This document shows positions 23,049 to 34,373 of a stretch of 64,000 bases of DNA, piece after piece. The notes beneath the pieces are model-generated. The model saw nothing but the letters and a program-made list of their open reading frames with translations. It did not search any database and was not told the origin of the DNA. Each line of letters starts with the position of its first letter. Position 1 is the stretch's first letter. The stretch covers positions 129,769,651-129,833,650 of the forward strand of contig OU015498.1 in assembly GCA_907164885.2 (NCBI GenBank), in the 5' to 3' direction. Both the position numbers and the translations under genes were made by a program. Source of the stretch: Dolomedes plantarius (Eukaryota > Arthropoda > Arachnida > Araneae > Dolomedidae).

Positions 23049-23745
23049 CATGCCAAAATATGTATAAATATATTAATAATAAATACAATGATCAATGCAT
23101 GCAATTGATATAAAAGACACGAAAAAATATATTATAAAAAATCGTAACAGATATTTTTATAGACAAAATAATGTAGAAGAAAATATTCAAATTAAATCTA
23201 ATAGGACATACTAAAGAATATAGTACAGTTTGAGGAACATACCTTTTACTGTATTTTAATATTTATTTGGATAATGTCCAATCGTCTGCCGCATTAGCAA
23301 GAAAAGAAAAATTTTTTTGTCTATTTAGTTGTTATGCACGTGACGATAAATTTTTAAAGTACCAGAAAAATAAATCACGTGATCAGCATTTAATAAATTC
23401 AATTCTAAAAATTAATCTTTAAAAATTCACCAAAATCAGAAAATGGAGGTAAAGATTTGAAAAGATTTCATTTTGAAAGAATTTTTGTGATCTTTTCGTG
23501 ATATAAATTTTATAACCCCAAATTATTATTAAAATGCAAACTTAAAAAAAGTTACTAAAACAGCTTAAAATTTAATTTAAAAAATATAAGAATTTTTCAA
23601 AAATCTATCTTGGTACATCCCTACACTATAAGAAGAATCGCAATGCAAATTTTCAGCACAGCGGTTTGTTCTGTGCAGCGGTGTTTCCAGCGGTTTGTTC
23701 TGTGCGTTTCTGTCAGTCACGGAACTGTTTTATATATTGGATATC
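23007..23745 (-). mobile_element. Non-autonomous Helitron, 3' hairpin lost
   Basis: It shares its body with the copies at 33.6, 44.0, 51.3 and 58.6 kb (GACAAAATAATGTAGAAG, AATCGTCTGCCGCATTAGCA, GATCAGCATTTAATAAATT). On the minus strand it begins with the 5' signature TATATAAAACAGTTCCGTGA near 23740. The 3' terminus with CTAG is absent and is replaced by the 22-bp hairpin. A partial duplication of the GCGGTTTGTTCTGTGC segment lies near the 5' end. Confidence 0.7.
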
Positions 23746-24705
23746 AGTAGTGTTAATAAGAGACGATCGAAAAAATTCTGATAAATTCACAATAATGCAG
23801 TATAAAGTCAATAAATAATATATTCATTAAATTTTTCTATCTCCAGCAAAAATCATGCTGATTTTTTTTTTTTTTTTTTTTTTGCAAACTCTGTGAACAA
23901 TTTTGCAAATTCTGTGAACAATTAAGTTTGGGAACTTTATATATGTACACATAGCCGATTCTTCTATTTATCACTCTCTGTCTTGTTTTCACAGTTATTA
24001 TCGGTAGAATATCTAGTATTTATTTGCAAATGCGATAGAAATTTATTGATAAAGTGCTATATGTATTAAGTTTAATATTTTAATTAGTCTTTGAGTTTAT
24101 GAATATATCATTAGTTACATGTTTGATATAGCTATGTCCTGTGTTCTCTATTTAATAAGACTTGTCCCGCTTTACTTTGTAGATAACTCTTTTAAAAAGA
24201 GCGTAAATTAGAAGATTCTTCATAGATCAGGCTTTTTTGTTTTACATTCAAGGCAAGATTGGCATGCATCTCATTACGATTGGTCAGTTATATGCATCCA
24301 AGTTTTATCATACTTTTGATAAGGTATAACGATGTTTGTACATGTGTTTCCTTTTACATCCAAAGCAAGGAGTTTTGTAATTCCCTAAGCTTCCTTAACT
24401 TGTCAGCCATATTTCTAATCAGGGATAGGGTACACATGGGATAAAGATAAGTGAGTTTTCTCATGATACGTTTGGTATCTCAATGACCAAAGCACAACAA
24501 TCGTAGTTTTTGGACATTTTGAAGTATTTTTTTCTACTCTCAGCCATGCATCTTAATTGGTTTCATGTACAAGTTTATCATACATGTGGTAAAGATTAAA
24601 TATACGTGTCTGTTTGTAACATGAAACATCAACAGATATATACTCCTTTGCGAGGAGTTTCCATAGTTATTTCAAGTTCTCCCGCCATTGTAAAACACAC
24701 AACTA
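23746..24705. other. Unassigned spacer with T-tract
   Basis: A run of about 24 T lies at 23860-23883. CAAATTCTGTGAACAATT is partly duplicated just after it. No gene seen. Confidence 0.4.
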
Positions 24706-24747
24706 TATCTACCTATCTATCTGTCTATATGTCTATCATTCTATCTA

Positions 24748-24778
<31 letters not shown>

Positions 24779-24860
24779 ATATAATATATATATATAATAT
24801 ATATATTATATAGAGAGAGAGGAGAGAAATAGACAGATAGATAGAATGATAGACATTCAA
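24706..24860. repeat. Palindromic (CTAT)n/(TA)n microsatellite
   Basis: CTAT-rich sequence, then (TA)n, then GA-rich and (AGAT)n sequence. The non-repetitive 19-mer TGTCTATCATTCTATCTAT at 24730-24748 is matched exactly in inverse at 24837-24855, so the whole tract folds back on itself. Confidence 0.9.
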
Positions 24861-25547
24861 AATATTCTTTAAAATATTAATAAAAAAACTTTCTATGCAT
24901 ATTCGTTATAGATTTTAAAGCCTTTTTTTTCTAAAACACTGTATTTTATAAATATTAAGATTCTTCAAAAATATTTTTTAGCTTAAATATCCACAGATCT
25001 TGATTCTTTCAATACTGTGTTTTCTATGATATGAAGATTAATCATAGTTATTCTTCCGAGCAACATTTTCTGGGCAAAAGATCTCATAAATCATTTCTTT
25101 AGCTTTTTTCTGAACTTTTCGCTGACGACAAAAGCACATTAAACGTTATCTGTAGAAGAAAAGTAAAATATTTTTCCTTTAAATGGAACATTTAGGTAAG
25201 TTTAAAATAATGGTTTCATTTTTTTCTCTGTAGATTTTTAGATTAACGAAATTTTTAAAAAAATCTTCAAGTGGAAGTATTAAATATTAAGGAAAAGATT
25301 AATATTTAATACCTGAAACTTTTAGGGATTATAGATAATTTGAAAATAATGAAATAATGAGTAAATTGATTTTGTACACTTTTTTAAGTGGCAGGTTCCT
25401 ATCAAGTTCACGATCAGAAGGTTCTCTTGATTCTATTCAAGATATTTATTGTTTTCAGATAAATCTATTTGGATTTCTTTGTTCGAAGTACTGCAGAATC
25501 CATTTTAATTCCTTTAAAGTAAGTTGTATCAAAGGAACGGAATTTTA
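24861..25547. other. Unassigned spacer
   Basis: No gene recognised; a 63-codon frame at 25357 has no known motif. Confidence 0.4.
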
Positions 25548-25682
25548 ATAATTACAAGATAAAAAGAACTTTTTATATACCACTTTTTTAAATTTTCTGT
25601 TGAATCATATAAACTTGATAATTCAATGCATTAAAAGATACTTTTTTAAAATTTCTTTGATGAATTATCCCATCAACTTATT
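25548..25682 (+). mobile_element. 3' tail fragment of the ZBED5-like hAT family
   Basis: This segment (AATTACAAGATAAAAAGAAC, CTGTTGAATCATATAAACTT, GATGAATTATCCCATCAACT) is the reverse complement of the 3' part of the hAT element at 54040-54180. The same tail recurs at 59640-59785. No coding sequence is left. Confidence 0.7.
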
Positions 25683-25910
25683 ATTTTAAATGCAACCCTC
25701 AGATTATTATTTTAAATGCAAACTTAAAAAAAATCACAAAAACTGCAAAAAATTTAATTTAAAAATTTAAGTAGAATTTTTCAAAAATCTTTCTTAGTCC
25801 ACCGCTACCATATAAGAAGAGTCGCCGTGCAAAATTTCAGCCATTTAGGACCAGCGGTTTGGTTTGTGCGTTAGCTCTAAGTCAGTTACAGAACTGTTTT
25901 ATATAGAGAG
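25683..25910 (-). mobile_element. Helitron 5' part, abutting another Helitron
   Basis: It contains ATTTAATTTAAAAATTTAAG, the TAAGAAGAGTCGCCGTGCAA motif and the 5' signature read on the minus strand (AAAACAGTTCTGTAACTGAC). It ends in TATATAGAGAGA directly before the CTAG of the next element. Confidence 0.7.
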
Positions 25911-25911
25911 A

Positions 25912-25988
25912 CTAGCTGAAAACGGGCACTTCGTTACGGAGGTCATTCAAATTAAATACAACGGTCAAAGTATGCAATTAATGCCAAA

Positions 25989-26066
<78 letters not shown>

Positions 26067-26929
26067 CAAAGTTTAAAGTGAAAAACCAGCATAAGCTCTA
26101 TTACTACTTGCAGCCAGAATCTAAAAACATGAAAAGATAAGTATTTAACAGATTTTAGACAGCATCTCTTCATCAGCGATGCCGATACTGTCTAAAAACC
26201 AGTGGATTGTTTCTCATAAGTATGATCTAATCAATAAATATACTTAGACGCCGAATATATATATATATATATATAATAAATACGACGATCAATGTATACA
26301 ATTGATGTAAAAAAATATATATTTATAAAAAAATCGTAAGGGATATTTTTATAGACAAAATAATGTAGAAGAAAATATTTAAATTAAATCCAATAGGACA
26401 TACTAAAGAATATAGTACAGTTAATATAGTACAGTTTGAGGAATATTTCTTTTACTGTATTTTAATAAATTTTTGGATAATGTCCTATCGTCTGCCGCAT
26501 TAGCAAGAAATTTTTTTTTGTGTATTTCGTTGTTATGCAGGTGACGGTAAATTAATTTAAAGTACCAGAATCAGCATTAAATAAATTAAATTCTAAAAAT
26601 TATTCTTTAAAAATTCCCCAAAAATCAGAAAATGGAGGTAAGATTCGAAAAAGATTGCAATTTAAAGGAATTTCTTTTATCTTTTTCGTGATATAAATTT
26701 TTAACCCTCGGATTATTATTTTAAATGCAAACTTTAAAGAATATTACAAAACAACTTAAAATTTAATTTTAAAAATCTAAGTAGAATTTTTCAAAATATT
26801 TCTTAGTGCACCTCTACACTATAAAAAGAATCGCCATGCAAAATTTTAGACGTTTAGGTCCAGTGGTTTGGTCTGTGCGTTGTATGTCAGTCAGTCAGTC
26901 CGTAACGGAACTGTTTTTTTTTATATAGA
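25912..26929 (-). mobile_element. Non-autonomous Helitron, 1018 bp, with internal (TA)n
   Basis: The 3' end on the minus strand is CTAG (plus CTAG at 25912-25915) preceded by the ACTTCGTTACGGAGGT hairpin region. The 5' end is TCTATATAAAAAAAACAGTT at 26929, next to host A/T. A (TA)n tract of about 68 bp at 25993-26060 and a 170-bp block containing a TTTTAGACAG hairpin (26153-26198) are extra relative to sister copies. No Rep/helicase gene. Confidence 0.8.
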
Positions 26930-27795
26930 TTATTCATCATCCATTATTTATTTTACTCGTAGTGACTAGAGTGATTCGGATAACTATCGAACGAAATTAA
27001 CGGAGCTCGGAATATTGTTCATCGTTACACAAACGATATATCGATTCGTTTCGTGCATTTTTGTTTCGTAGGCTTTTTCGCTAAAATATGGAGTAACATC
27101 ATACATTGTAATTTGCCTATTATGTGAGAAGAACCGACGCAGCTACATGATTCCCGAGCGTCGAATATCTTATACATTTACAAAAGGTATTCTCACTCTT
27201 CGTATTTGAGATGCTGCAAACCGTCACAAAACTTCTGTCAGTGCTTGGAATTGTAAGCGTGGAATTTATGGCAAAAACTAAAACTAAGATGGATTATGTA
27301 TATTGAAAGTTAATGAACTTTTAAAGTCAGTTCTTTTGAAAATGCTTAAAAAATTAATTAAACTTTACTATACAAACCTTTTGTATCTTGAAAATTTTCC
27401 CGGGGAATTAAATATCTTAATGGACCTTACATTCTAAACTTCATCCTAAGGGCAGGATTGCTTTGCTCGCAACTTCAGTAAGGTAAACCACTAAATACCA
27501 GAAAAAAATACGCAAACTAAGAAATTTATTTTTTTTAATCAAATTATTCAATATATTACATCTTATATGAAAAATTGTTGTTTTTATAACCAAACTTTTA
27601 GAACTTATCTTTTAGAACCCTTTACACTTGGGAATCATGCTGCTGAGTATTTCCATATGATGATAAGAAAATTACAATGTATGATGTTTCTCCATGTTTC
27701 TGTAAAAGTGTTCAGAATTTATGTTTTTCTGCCTATGTCCTTAACATCTTTTGAAAAACACTGCGAATTGATATTGATATATATATATATATATA
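26930..27795. other. Unassigned spacer ending in (TA)n
   Basis: A 119-codon frame starting at 27567 runs into the TA tract and the MITE and is not considered a gene. The (TA)n is at 27775-27795. Confidence 0.45.
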
Positions 27796-27951
27796 CAGTG
27801 GAATCTCGATCGATCGTTTTCGGATCCATCGTTTTTCCGTATGTGTCGTTCATTTTATCCAGTATCAAAGATCATATTGCTTTGTTACGTTTCCGCATCT
27901 ATCGTTCATTTCAATCGGTCCCTTGAAAAACGATAGATCGAGATTCCACTG
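27796..27951. mobile_element. Pogo-like fold-back MITE, 156 bp
   Basis: The ends CAGTGGAATCTCGATCGATC and, inverted, CAGTGGAATCTCGATCTATC are almost identical over about 30 bases (one substitution in the first 20). TA flanks both sides. CAGTG-starting ends and a TA target fit pogo/Tigger-type elements. No coding sequence. Confidence 0.8.
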
Positions 27952-27970
27952 TATATATATATACACACAC

Positions 27971-28870
27971 TAGGGTTTTCGATTTTGAGCAACTTTTTTA
28001 AAACCCGGGTTTCGGGTTTGACGGGTTTTTTAATTTAAATCCTGGGTTTTCCCGGGTTTACTTGGTTGGTTCCAGGGGTTCAATAGCAAAGAACTAAAAT
28101 AATAAATAATTTATTAGCATTTAATTTATTTCAGAATTTCAAATATAAAAAATAACAGTAAATAAATTTAATGTTAATAAACATATACATATATGTATAC
28201 ATAAATAAAAGTGGTACAAATATCTCATTTTTTATAAAACTGCCTTACAACCATCATTGCACTCAACGTATCATCATGAGTCGGCTTCTGAGTTTATTAG
28301 CAAAGAGACCCATTACATAAAATGCTCATTCAGCTTCCACCGAAGTTGGTCGAATTGTTGTTAAAGACCTGAAAAGTGTATCTAGTATTTCAGCTCGGCT
28401 TTTTGTTGCCCGAAACAACTAAATTTCTTTTTTTATGATATATGAACCAGATTTTGATTTTTTATGATTTTCCTTATTATCATTCTCCTGCAGAAACATA
28501 CTAAGCTCATCAGAAAGGGACATCTGTTTAGTACAAGCACCAATACTCGTAGCATCATCTTCAATTCCATCTTTAACTCCCACCTCAACTGCTACTTCTG
28601 GTTCAGACTCTGACCCATTATCATTTACGTTGAATATTCGTTTTATTGAGGTTGTTGCCAGATTAAATAGTTTGTTTTTAAAAATTTTACTACCAAACTC
28701 ATCATATGATTGGTCTTGGTTCCAAATTAATGAATATAATTGGTATTCTACTGTATTAGATAAATAACTAATTCCCCGGATTTACATTAAAAATTCCCCG
28801 GGTTTCGGGTTCGTAAAATCTTTGAAAAACCCGGGCTTTCGTGTTCGGGGAAACCCGGTCAAAAACCCTA
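27971..28870 (-). mobile_element. hAT-type element relic, 900 bp
   Basis: The left end TAGGGTTTTCGATTTTG and the inverted right end TAGGGTTTTTGACCGGG form short inverted repeats. Each is followed by GGGTTT/CCCGGG-rich subterminal repeats, as in many hAT elements. The flanks ACACACAC and ACTAACAC match at 6 of 8 positions. It sits in a CA/TA microsatellite. The enclosed minus-strand relic confirms hAT. Confidence 0.7.
28224..28757 (-). pseudogene. C-terminal part of a hAT transposase (dimerisation domain)
   Basis: One minus-strand frame runs about 160 codons with two in-frame stops. It contains YQLYSLIWNQDQSYDEFGSK, an acidic linker (VNDNGSESEPEVAVEV), a KENHKKSKSGSYI stretch, and then the hAT C-terminal signature RPTSVEAE followed by GLFANKLRSRL. 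After a one-base frameshift the end reads DDTLSAMMVVRQFYKK and stop. RPTSVEAERxFS plus the KLRSRL block is diagnostic of the hAT dimerisation region, needed for transposase multimers. The N-terminal zinc finger and most of the catalytic core are missing, so the copy is inactive. Confidence 0.75.
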
Positions 28871-28872
28871 AC

Positions 28873-29002
<130 letters not shown>

Positions 29003-29064
29003 TTCATTCTTGAGTCAGTATCCTTGGGATATATGCTATCCCACCCCGTAAAGAAAAGGTTGAA
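29003..29064. mobile_element. Right half of the TTAA-type MITE
   Basis: ATTCATTCTTGAGTCAGTAT, CTTGGGATATATGCTATCCC and GTAAAGAAAAGGTTGA match the right halves at 3.7, 21.95 and 56.2 kb. The terminal TTAA is mutated to TTGA. The left half is missing. Confidence 0.7.
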
Positions 29065-30706
29065 AGGACGTTAATAGATAACAACCATTCACTTGGGTGT
29101 GAGCGTAACGTTATAAAAGGTTCTATTGAGAATTTTCTACACTGATGTTTTCCACAGTTCTTAATGGACATGCACAATGTTAACAGTTCAATGTACAATG
29201 TTAGTTCAACCTGTACAATGTTAAAAGTTTAAAAGTTCATAAAAAGCTTTAAAAGGAGTGAAACCTATTCAGAATATTCAGCAAGGTTTTTGGGAACCAC
29301 TTTGAGACATACACAGGATTATTATTTTACTTAAAAATCTTTTAAAGAAGTGATCATTTGACACACATTGAGACATATATTTATGAATATTTGAAATGCC
29401 ATCGAAAAATGTTAAAACAATATTCTCACTGTTTACACTTTAGCATTACAAACGGACGGGTTGTGAGGTACTGAGATTACAACATGAGGTTTTTTTCCTT
29501 CGATAACCCTATAGTCAAGAAGGTAACTTCAAAGTCCGGAGACACGCTTTTTAATTTCAGCTCACGTAGTTTTCCTATTTAATTTTCAAAAAGCATTGAG
29601 ATAAAGTTCATATAAATTTTAAAACTGCATAAAATATCAGATATTTTTTTGTTGCATTTGGATGCAGTAATTCCTCTATCATTGTTATTCAAAACAGAAA
29701 CAAAGGAAGGTTAAAAACCCGAAAAAATGGGAAAAGTTTTTGAAAGAAACGAAACGATACAACTGAGAGAACAATATATTTTTGCTTATATTCACTCGAA
29801 TTATAGGCGAAAGTTAATCATTCTTGTAACAAATTACTTTGTATTAGCTTTCTCCATAAGAAAGAGAACTCGCATTGAGTTTTTCATCAATCATTGCTGT
29901 AAATGATATCGGAAACTATGTTCAGTCAATTATTTTATATTGAGCTTAATGTATTTATCATAATTAATTTCATCCTTTTTCTCAATTTATTGGAGATTAT
30001 TTCGCAAGATTTTTGTTGAAAGAGATCTGATTAAATAACTTTGCATATTAGAATAAAAGTATTTAAATAAACGTATGATTAATGAATTTCACTTTATTGT
30101 GTTGTAGGAGGATTAATATTAATATTTCAGATTTTGACCAAAAATATCAAAAATATTCCTATTCATAGAACTTTCCACCTAATATTGTTAAGTAGTGATA
30201 TATATTTTGTGACAATACTGTTACGATGAGAAGCTTTATCATGTTTATAACACTTTTTGGAGGGCTTGGGGTGGTGGTTATTTCAGGTGAAAAATATAAG
30301 ATTTTCAGTCTGCCAGTTTCACAGCATTATAATAACTTCTCAGTTCAGACTGAAAGTGAGCTGACTTGAAAAATTTAGATGTTTTACTTAAATAGATATA
30401 TATTTCTTTTTTTGATATAGACTAAGTAAGTTTAAAGAAATAATACTGCGGAAGTACATGAACTGCATATTTATTAATAATTACTCACTAATTTTAAAAT
30501 TTAAGAGAATTTTCAATAACCCCCACACATCATTAAAACAACATAAATCAAAGAAGGAAAAATGTATATCCTTAAATTATCTATTTGCGCAAACCTATAT
30601 TTCTATAATGGTGGCCCAAATGAAAGTGAGACTTTTGGTTTTTTCTCTATAATGGTTTATTAGTTGAATAGGCGAACATACAGGAAGTAACGATTATTCA
30701 TGAGGT
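29065..30706. other. Featureless AT-rich spacer
   Basis: TTCAATGTACAATGTTAGTTC-like short duplications near 29190-29230. No gene seen. Confidence 0.45.
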
Positions 30707-30716
30707 ACATATCCGT

Positions 30717-31112
30717 CATGGGCTCGAGATGGCCTTGCGATAACTTGCTGGCTTACGGTGCTGAGGGTGATCAAATCGAATCCCGGCGCACGAGCCGTTA
30801 AAACACCTCCGTGTCTAGGCTGGATATGGACACGTTAAATCAGTAAACTGGAAAGTCCCTCTATGAAGGTCAGTGAAGGTGGGAGAGGATACGATTCCCT
30901 CCCTCCCCCCCAGGGGGGGAGGGAGGGAATTAACGAGCACCTTTAAACTAGCACCCACAGGGGTGCTCGTTTAAAATTGAGGTGGCAACTAGCTAAGACG
31001 GACTCTGACTCTTGTGGTGCTAATTAAAACCGGAGCCGCACACTTCAGCCCGTAGCCTATATGGACCTGGTCTGGAACATCCAACCAGAAGGCATAAAAA
31101 ACAACAACAACA
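30717..31112 (+). mobile_element. tRNA-derived SINE with (AAC)n tail and target duplication
   Basis: The 5' head (30720-30796) folds like a tRNA: GGCTCG pairs with CGAGCC at the two ends, TGGCCTTGCGA sits where the A box should be, and AAATCGAATCCC fits a pol III B box. A 300-bp body follows, ending in AAAAACAACAACAACAAC. ACATATCCGT (30707-30716) and ACATATCTGT (31113-31122) are a 10-bp target duplication with one difference. SINEs are copied by LINE machinery from pol III transcripts. Confidence 0.8.
30894..30930. repeat. Perfect 18-bp palindrome of C and G runs inside the SINE
   Basis: ATTCCCTCCCTCCCCCCC and its exact reverse complement are separated by one base. A second hairpin (CGAGCACC ... 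GGTGCTCG, 30934-30969) follows at once. Confidence 0.95.
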
Positions 31113-32139
31113 ACATATCTGTTACACATAGTCTCCTTATCGGTTGAAGCAACTGTCCCAACGCTTCATTAGATATTTTGGATACTCTGAGCGAAGAACA
31201 TCCGTGGTTGTCTGCAGAACGGATCTTGAACTACGTCCTCTGCAGCAAACAAACCTATGCATCATTAGCAAACCAGTGGCACTGGGGAGCCTTTTTCAGT
31301 GGAGCGAACTTACAGTAGTCGCAGGAGGATAAGTGTCGACTGTACGGAGGGTAGTAGAGGAAGAGCAGCAATAAATCTTGTCCACGGCAGCAATAGATTT
31401 GATGGTGATGGTTAAGTGTAATTGAGCAGGGATCGGCATGTTCCGTTCTCACACGTCCTTTACGAAATTTACTAAACCATATTAACCTTGTACACCGTGA
31501 ACCACTCATGCCCATACACATGCTTCAGAGATTTCCGCTTAAGAAACACCATCTGCCGTAAAGAAAAAAGAAAAAGAAAAAGAAAAAAAATTGAAAAATC
31601 GCTCACTCGGCCTGTTTGGACGAATCCGTGTAACGACCGTACGTAGCCACCGTGCTTAGGGTATCTGCCTACGTTGAAATGGCTGCTTTGGTACAGCATT
31701 TCGAACTTTTTTCATCATTGTCATGTTTCAAAGGCCAATCGCTTAGGATTCTAAAACTATTTTACTTTTATTCGTACGATCATTGGAAGAGAATTTATGG
31801 CCAATTTAATAAACCGAAAGCGATATTAAAAGACCGGAAGTAGCATCTTCAAATGTATTTTCTAGAAAACTGATTTTTTAGTTACTTTGTAAACGAGAAA
31901 GCAAATAATTTCAAAAGTTTTCCATATATTTTAATTAAATTTTGCAATAGTGTTTTACATATTACTATGTTTTGACTTAAAAGCTGAGCTATATGTGTTA
32001 ATTTAATTATTCTACTGGTACCTACTCTTATAAAAATATAATTTTTTTAAATCCAAGTTTTTCGCTTTTTTTGATATTTTCAGTGATTTCTGGAAATATT
32101 GTTAAACTTTTACTCCAGAAGACAGGCACGTGTCATAGT
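31113..32139. other. Unassigned, partly GC-richer spacer
   Basis: 31140-31700 is GC-richer, with short frames on both strands (for example CRTDLELRPLQQTNLCIIS on plus) that I do not recognise. It could be a decayed element. Confidence 0.3.
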
Positions 32140-32915
32140 TGTTATGGTCTAACGTCAGGGATTCCCTCTGTTCTGAGAAGAATCACCCTGAACTAAAGCT
32201 CTCTTTTATTGGAAGGTCTGTTCCGGGGAGCTGAGGGGGGGCCACATTTAATTACCAGGGGAAAAGTAAGCCCTCTGGACTACTGCTGTGTAATTGACTT
32301 TCATATATCTAGTGGAAATCGACTGACGTCTTGACTACAGTATGGCGTAAAACGACCCCACCTCGCTTCACTGTCTCTCGAGCCGCAGATAACAATGGAA
32401 ACTGGTCGGTGCTGCCCCCCTAGTCAGGCCTGAGAATCAGCTCGACTAGCCGGTGCTCACTTCACCGAGTGAAGACGTCCTCCGTGGAGGACTGCAATGA
32501 TGACCGTTCGGTTGACCAGCGTTTATAGCTGTGAAGAAGCTCGGAAAACCGCCGCCGAACCAACAGCATATTATAGGAGGACTAACAATAGGATACAGAG
32601 ACGGGGAGTGAGAGCCAGAAAACGGGGCCTGCAGCTGGAGTCAACGAGGCTCAGCGGTAGGCTGACCCAGGTGCTGATCGGTGCGGGTCGTCTCTCGGAC
32701 TAAAGTCTGAAGAGTCTTCGCGAATGTTTGAGAGAAACTTCTCGGTTAAAGACTGAAAGGGTCTTTGTGAATGTTTTTTTAGAGAAATTTCTCAGACGAG
32801 AATAATCTCTGCCTTCGTACATATTTGTAAATATGTGGATTTTTTTCTACAAGCTGAATTTTTTCAAATAATTCTGTCTGCGTGTGGTTTCACTTTCAAC
32901 TACGAGGACGTTACA
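32140..32915. mobile_element. Candidate solo LTR
   Basis: The segment starts TGTTATGGTCTAACG and ends GAGGACGTTACA. It is flanked by ATAGT (32135-32139) and ATAAT (32916-32920), a possible 5-bp duplication with one mismatch. It is GC-richer than the surroundings, and it has an imperfect internal duplication (GAAGAGTCTTCGCGAATG / GAAAGGGTCTTTGTGAATG). These are LTR-like traits, but there is no second LTR to compare. The 68-codon frame at 32497 is not considered a gene. Confidence 0.45.
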
Positions 32916-32924
32916 ATAATATAA

Positions 32925-33160
32925 AGGAAGTTAAAATATAGTAGTTGAACTGAGTGTCAGGTCTCTGGCGTAAGCAATAAATTGTACTAAAAATTACAAA
33001 AAATTCATCTATTTTAAAATGCTATGAAATTTTTATCAAAATTACATTTGTTTTCAAGATTTTATATCAGATTTGAATTAAAAATATGCGTATTTAATCA
33101 GTACTGGTATATTTTTGAAAAAAAATTGCCTCCGAACGTAGGCAGATATCTTAAAAAAGT
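32925..33160 (+). repeat. Dispersed repeat, copy A (inverse copy at 40.2 kb)
   Basis: AGTTGAACTGAGTGT, CTGGCGTAAGCA and CTCCGAACGTAGGCAGATA mark a diverged 230-bp repeat. The reverse complement of 40195-40425 has the same landmarks in the same order. Confidence 0.65.
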
Positions 33161-33600
33161 GAAAACAGCAGATGGCACTATCTTACGTAGACCAGCCGCT
33201 TTGCTTCCGTGACATAACAAACGTCATCTACCAGCGCAAACAGGCAGAAGCTCTGAGTATTTAAACCACTGCCGTTGATACAAAAGTCTCACTTCATTTT
33301 TGCCACCATTAGAATTTGATTCAGATCCATCGATTACAGATAGAGTATTTTTCAGCAAAACTTGTACTTTCTGTTTCAAATGACATTTTTCATAGACACC
33401 TGTGGGAAAAAAAGGTTTTGAAGCATTTTGTACGAATCCTCTACTTCTCCTGGAAGATTCGTAGTTTGGTTCGTGAAAGAAATAAATCCTTTGGCAAATA
33501 ACTGATGAAACACAAGAACAAAACTTTAATCTATTTATAAGCTGGAAGCTCAACTGTAAGATTTCTAGCTTCAATATCTATATCTATATCTATATATATA
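33161..33600. other. Unassigned stretch with a 116-codon minus frame
   Basis: A minus-strand frame (33224-33574) reads with mixed composition (GVYEKCHLKQKVQVLLKN, SVIDGSESNSNGG) that is less biased than random AT-rich frames here, so it could be an exon remnant. I recognise no domain. A TATATC repeat ends at 33600. Confidence 0.2.
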
Positions 33601-34372
33601 CTAGCTGAAAACCCGTACTTCGCTATGAAGTACATTCAAATTAAATACAACGGTCAATGTATGCAATTCATGCCAAAATATGTTTAAGTATATCTATAAT
33701 AAATACAACGGTCAAAGTATGCAATTCATGAAAAAAAAAACTAAAAATATATTTAAAAAAATCGTAACGGATATTTTTATGGACAAAATATTGTAGAAGA
33801 AAATATTCAAATTAAATCTAATAGAACATACTAAAGAATATAATACAGTTAATATAGTACAGTTTAAGGAACATACTTTTACTGTATTTTAATATTTTTT
33901 TTGGATAATTTCCAATCGTCTGCGGCATTAGCAAGAAAAAAATATTTTTTTGTCCATTTCGTTGCTATGAACGTAACAAGAAATTAATTTAAAGTACCAG
34001 AAAAAGAAATCACGTGATCAGAATTTAATAATTTAAATTCTAAAAATTAATCTTAAAATTCACCAAAAATCAGAAAATGTAGGTAGAGAATCGAAAAGAT
34101 TTCATTTTAAAGGAATTTTTATGGTCTTTCTCGTGATATAAATTTAATAACCTCAAATTATTATTTTAAATGCAAACTTAAAAAAAGGTACAAAAACAGA
34201 TTAAAATTTAATTTAAAAAATCTAAGAAGAATTTTTCAAAAAATCTCTCTTAGTGCAACCCTACACTATAAGAAGAAACGCCATGCAAAATTTCAGCCCT
34301 TTAGGTCCAGCCGTTTGGTCTGTGCGTTGTATGTCAGTCAGTCAGTCAGTTACGGAACTCTTTTATATATAT
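33601..34372 (-). mobile_element. Non-autonomous Helitron abutting a second one
   Basis: The 3' end on minus is CTAG|T with the hairpin formed by CCGTACTTCGC and GAAGTAC. The 5' end near 34372 shows TATATAAAAGAGTTCCGTAA followed by the TGAC repeat. The body matches sister copies (GACAAAATATTGTAGAAG, ATTTCCAATCGTCTGCGG). There are no genes. The 5' end runs straight into the CTAG of the next Helitron at 34374. Confidence 0.8.
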
Positions 34373-34373
34373 A

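Noticed and set aside
27567..27926. 119-codon plus-strand frame
   Set aside because: Runs across the (TA)n tract and into the pogo-like MITE, so the open length is incidental.
30720..30796. Possible functional tRNA gene
   Set aside because: The acceptor pairing and B box are present, but the anticodon arm is degenerate and a SINE body with tail and target duplication follows.
31559..31592. A-rich GAAAAAG repeats as a poly(A) tail of a retrocopy
   Set aside because: No adjacent recognisable gene sequence or target duplication.
32497..32703. 68-codon Arg-rich frame
   Set aside because: Within the candidate LTR and without recognisable domain.
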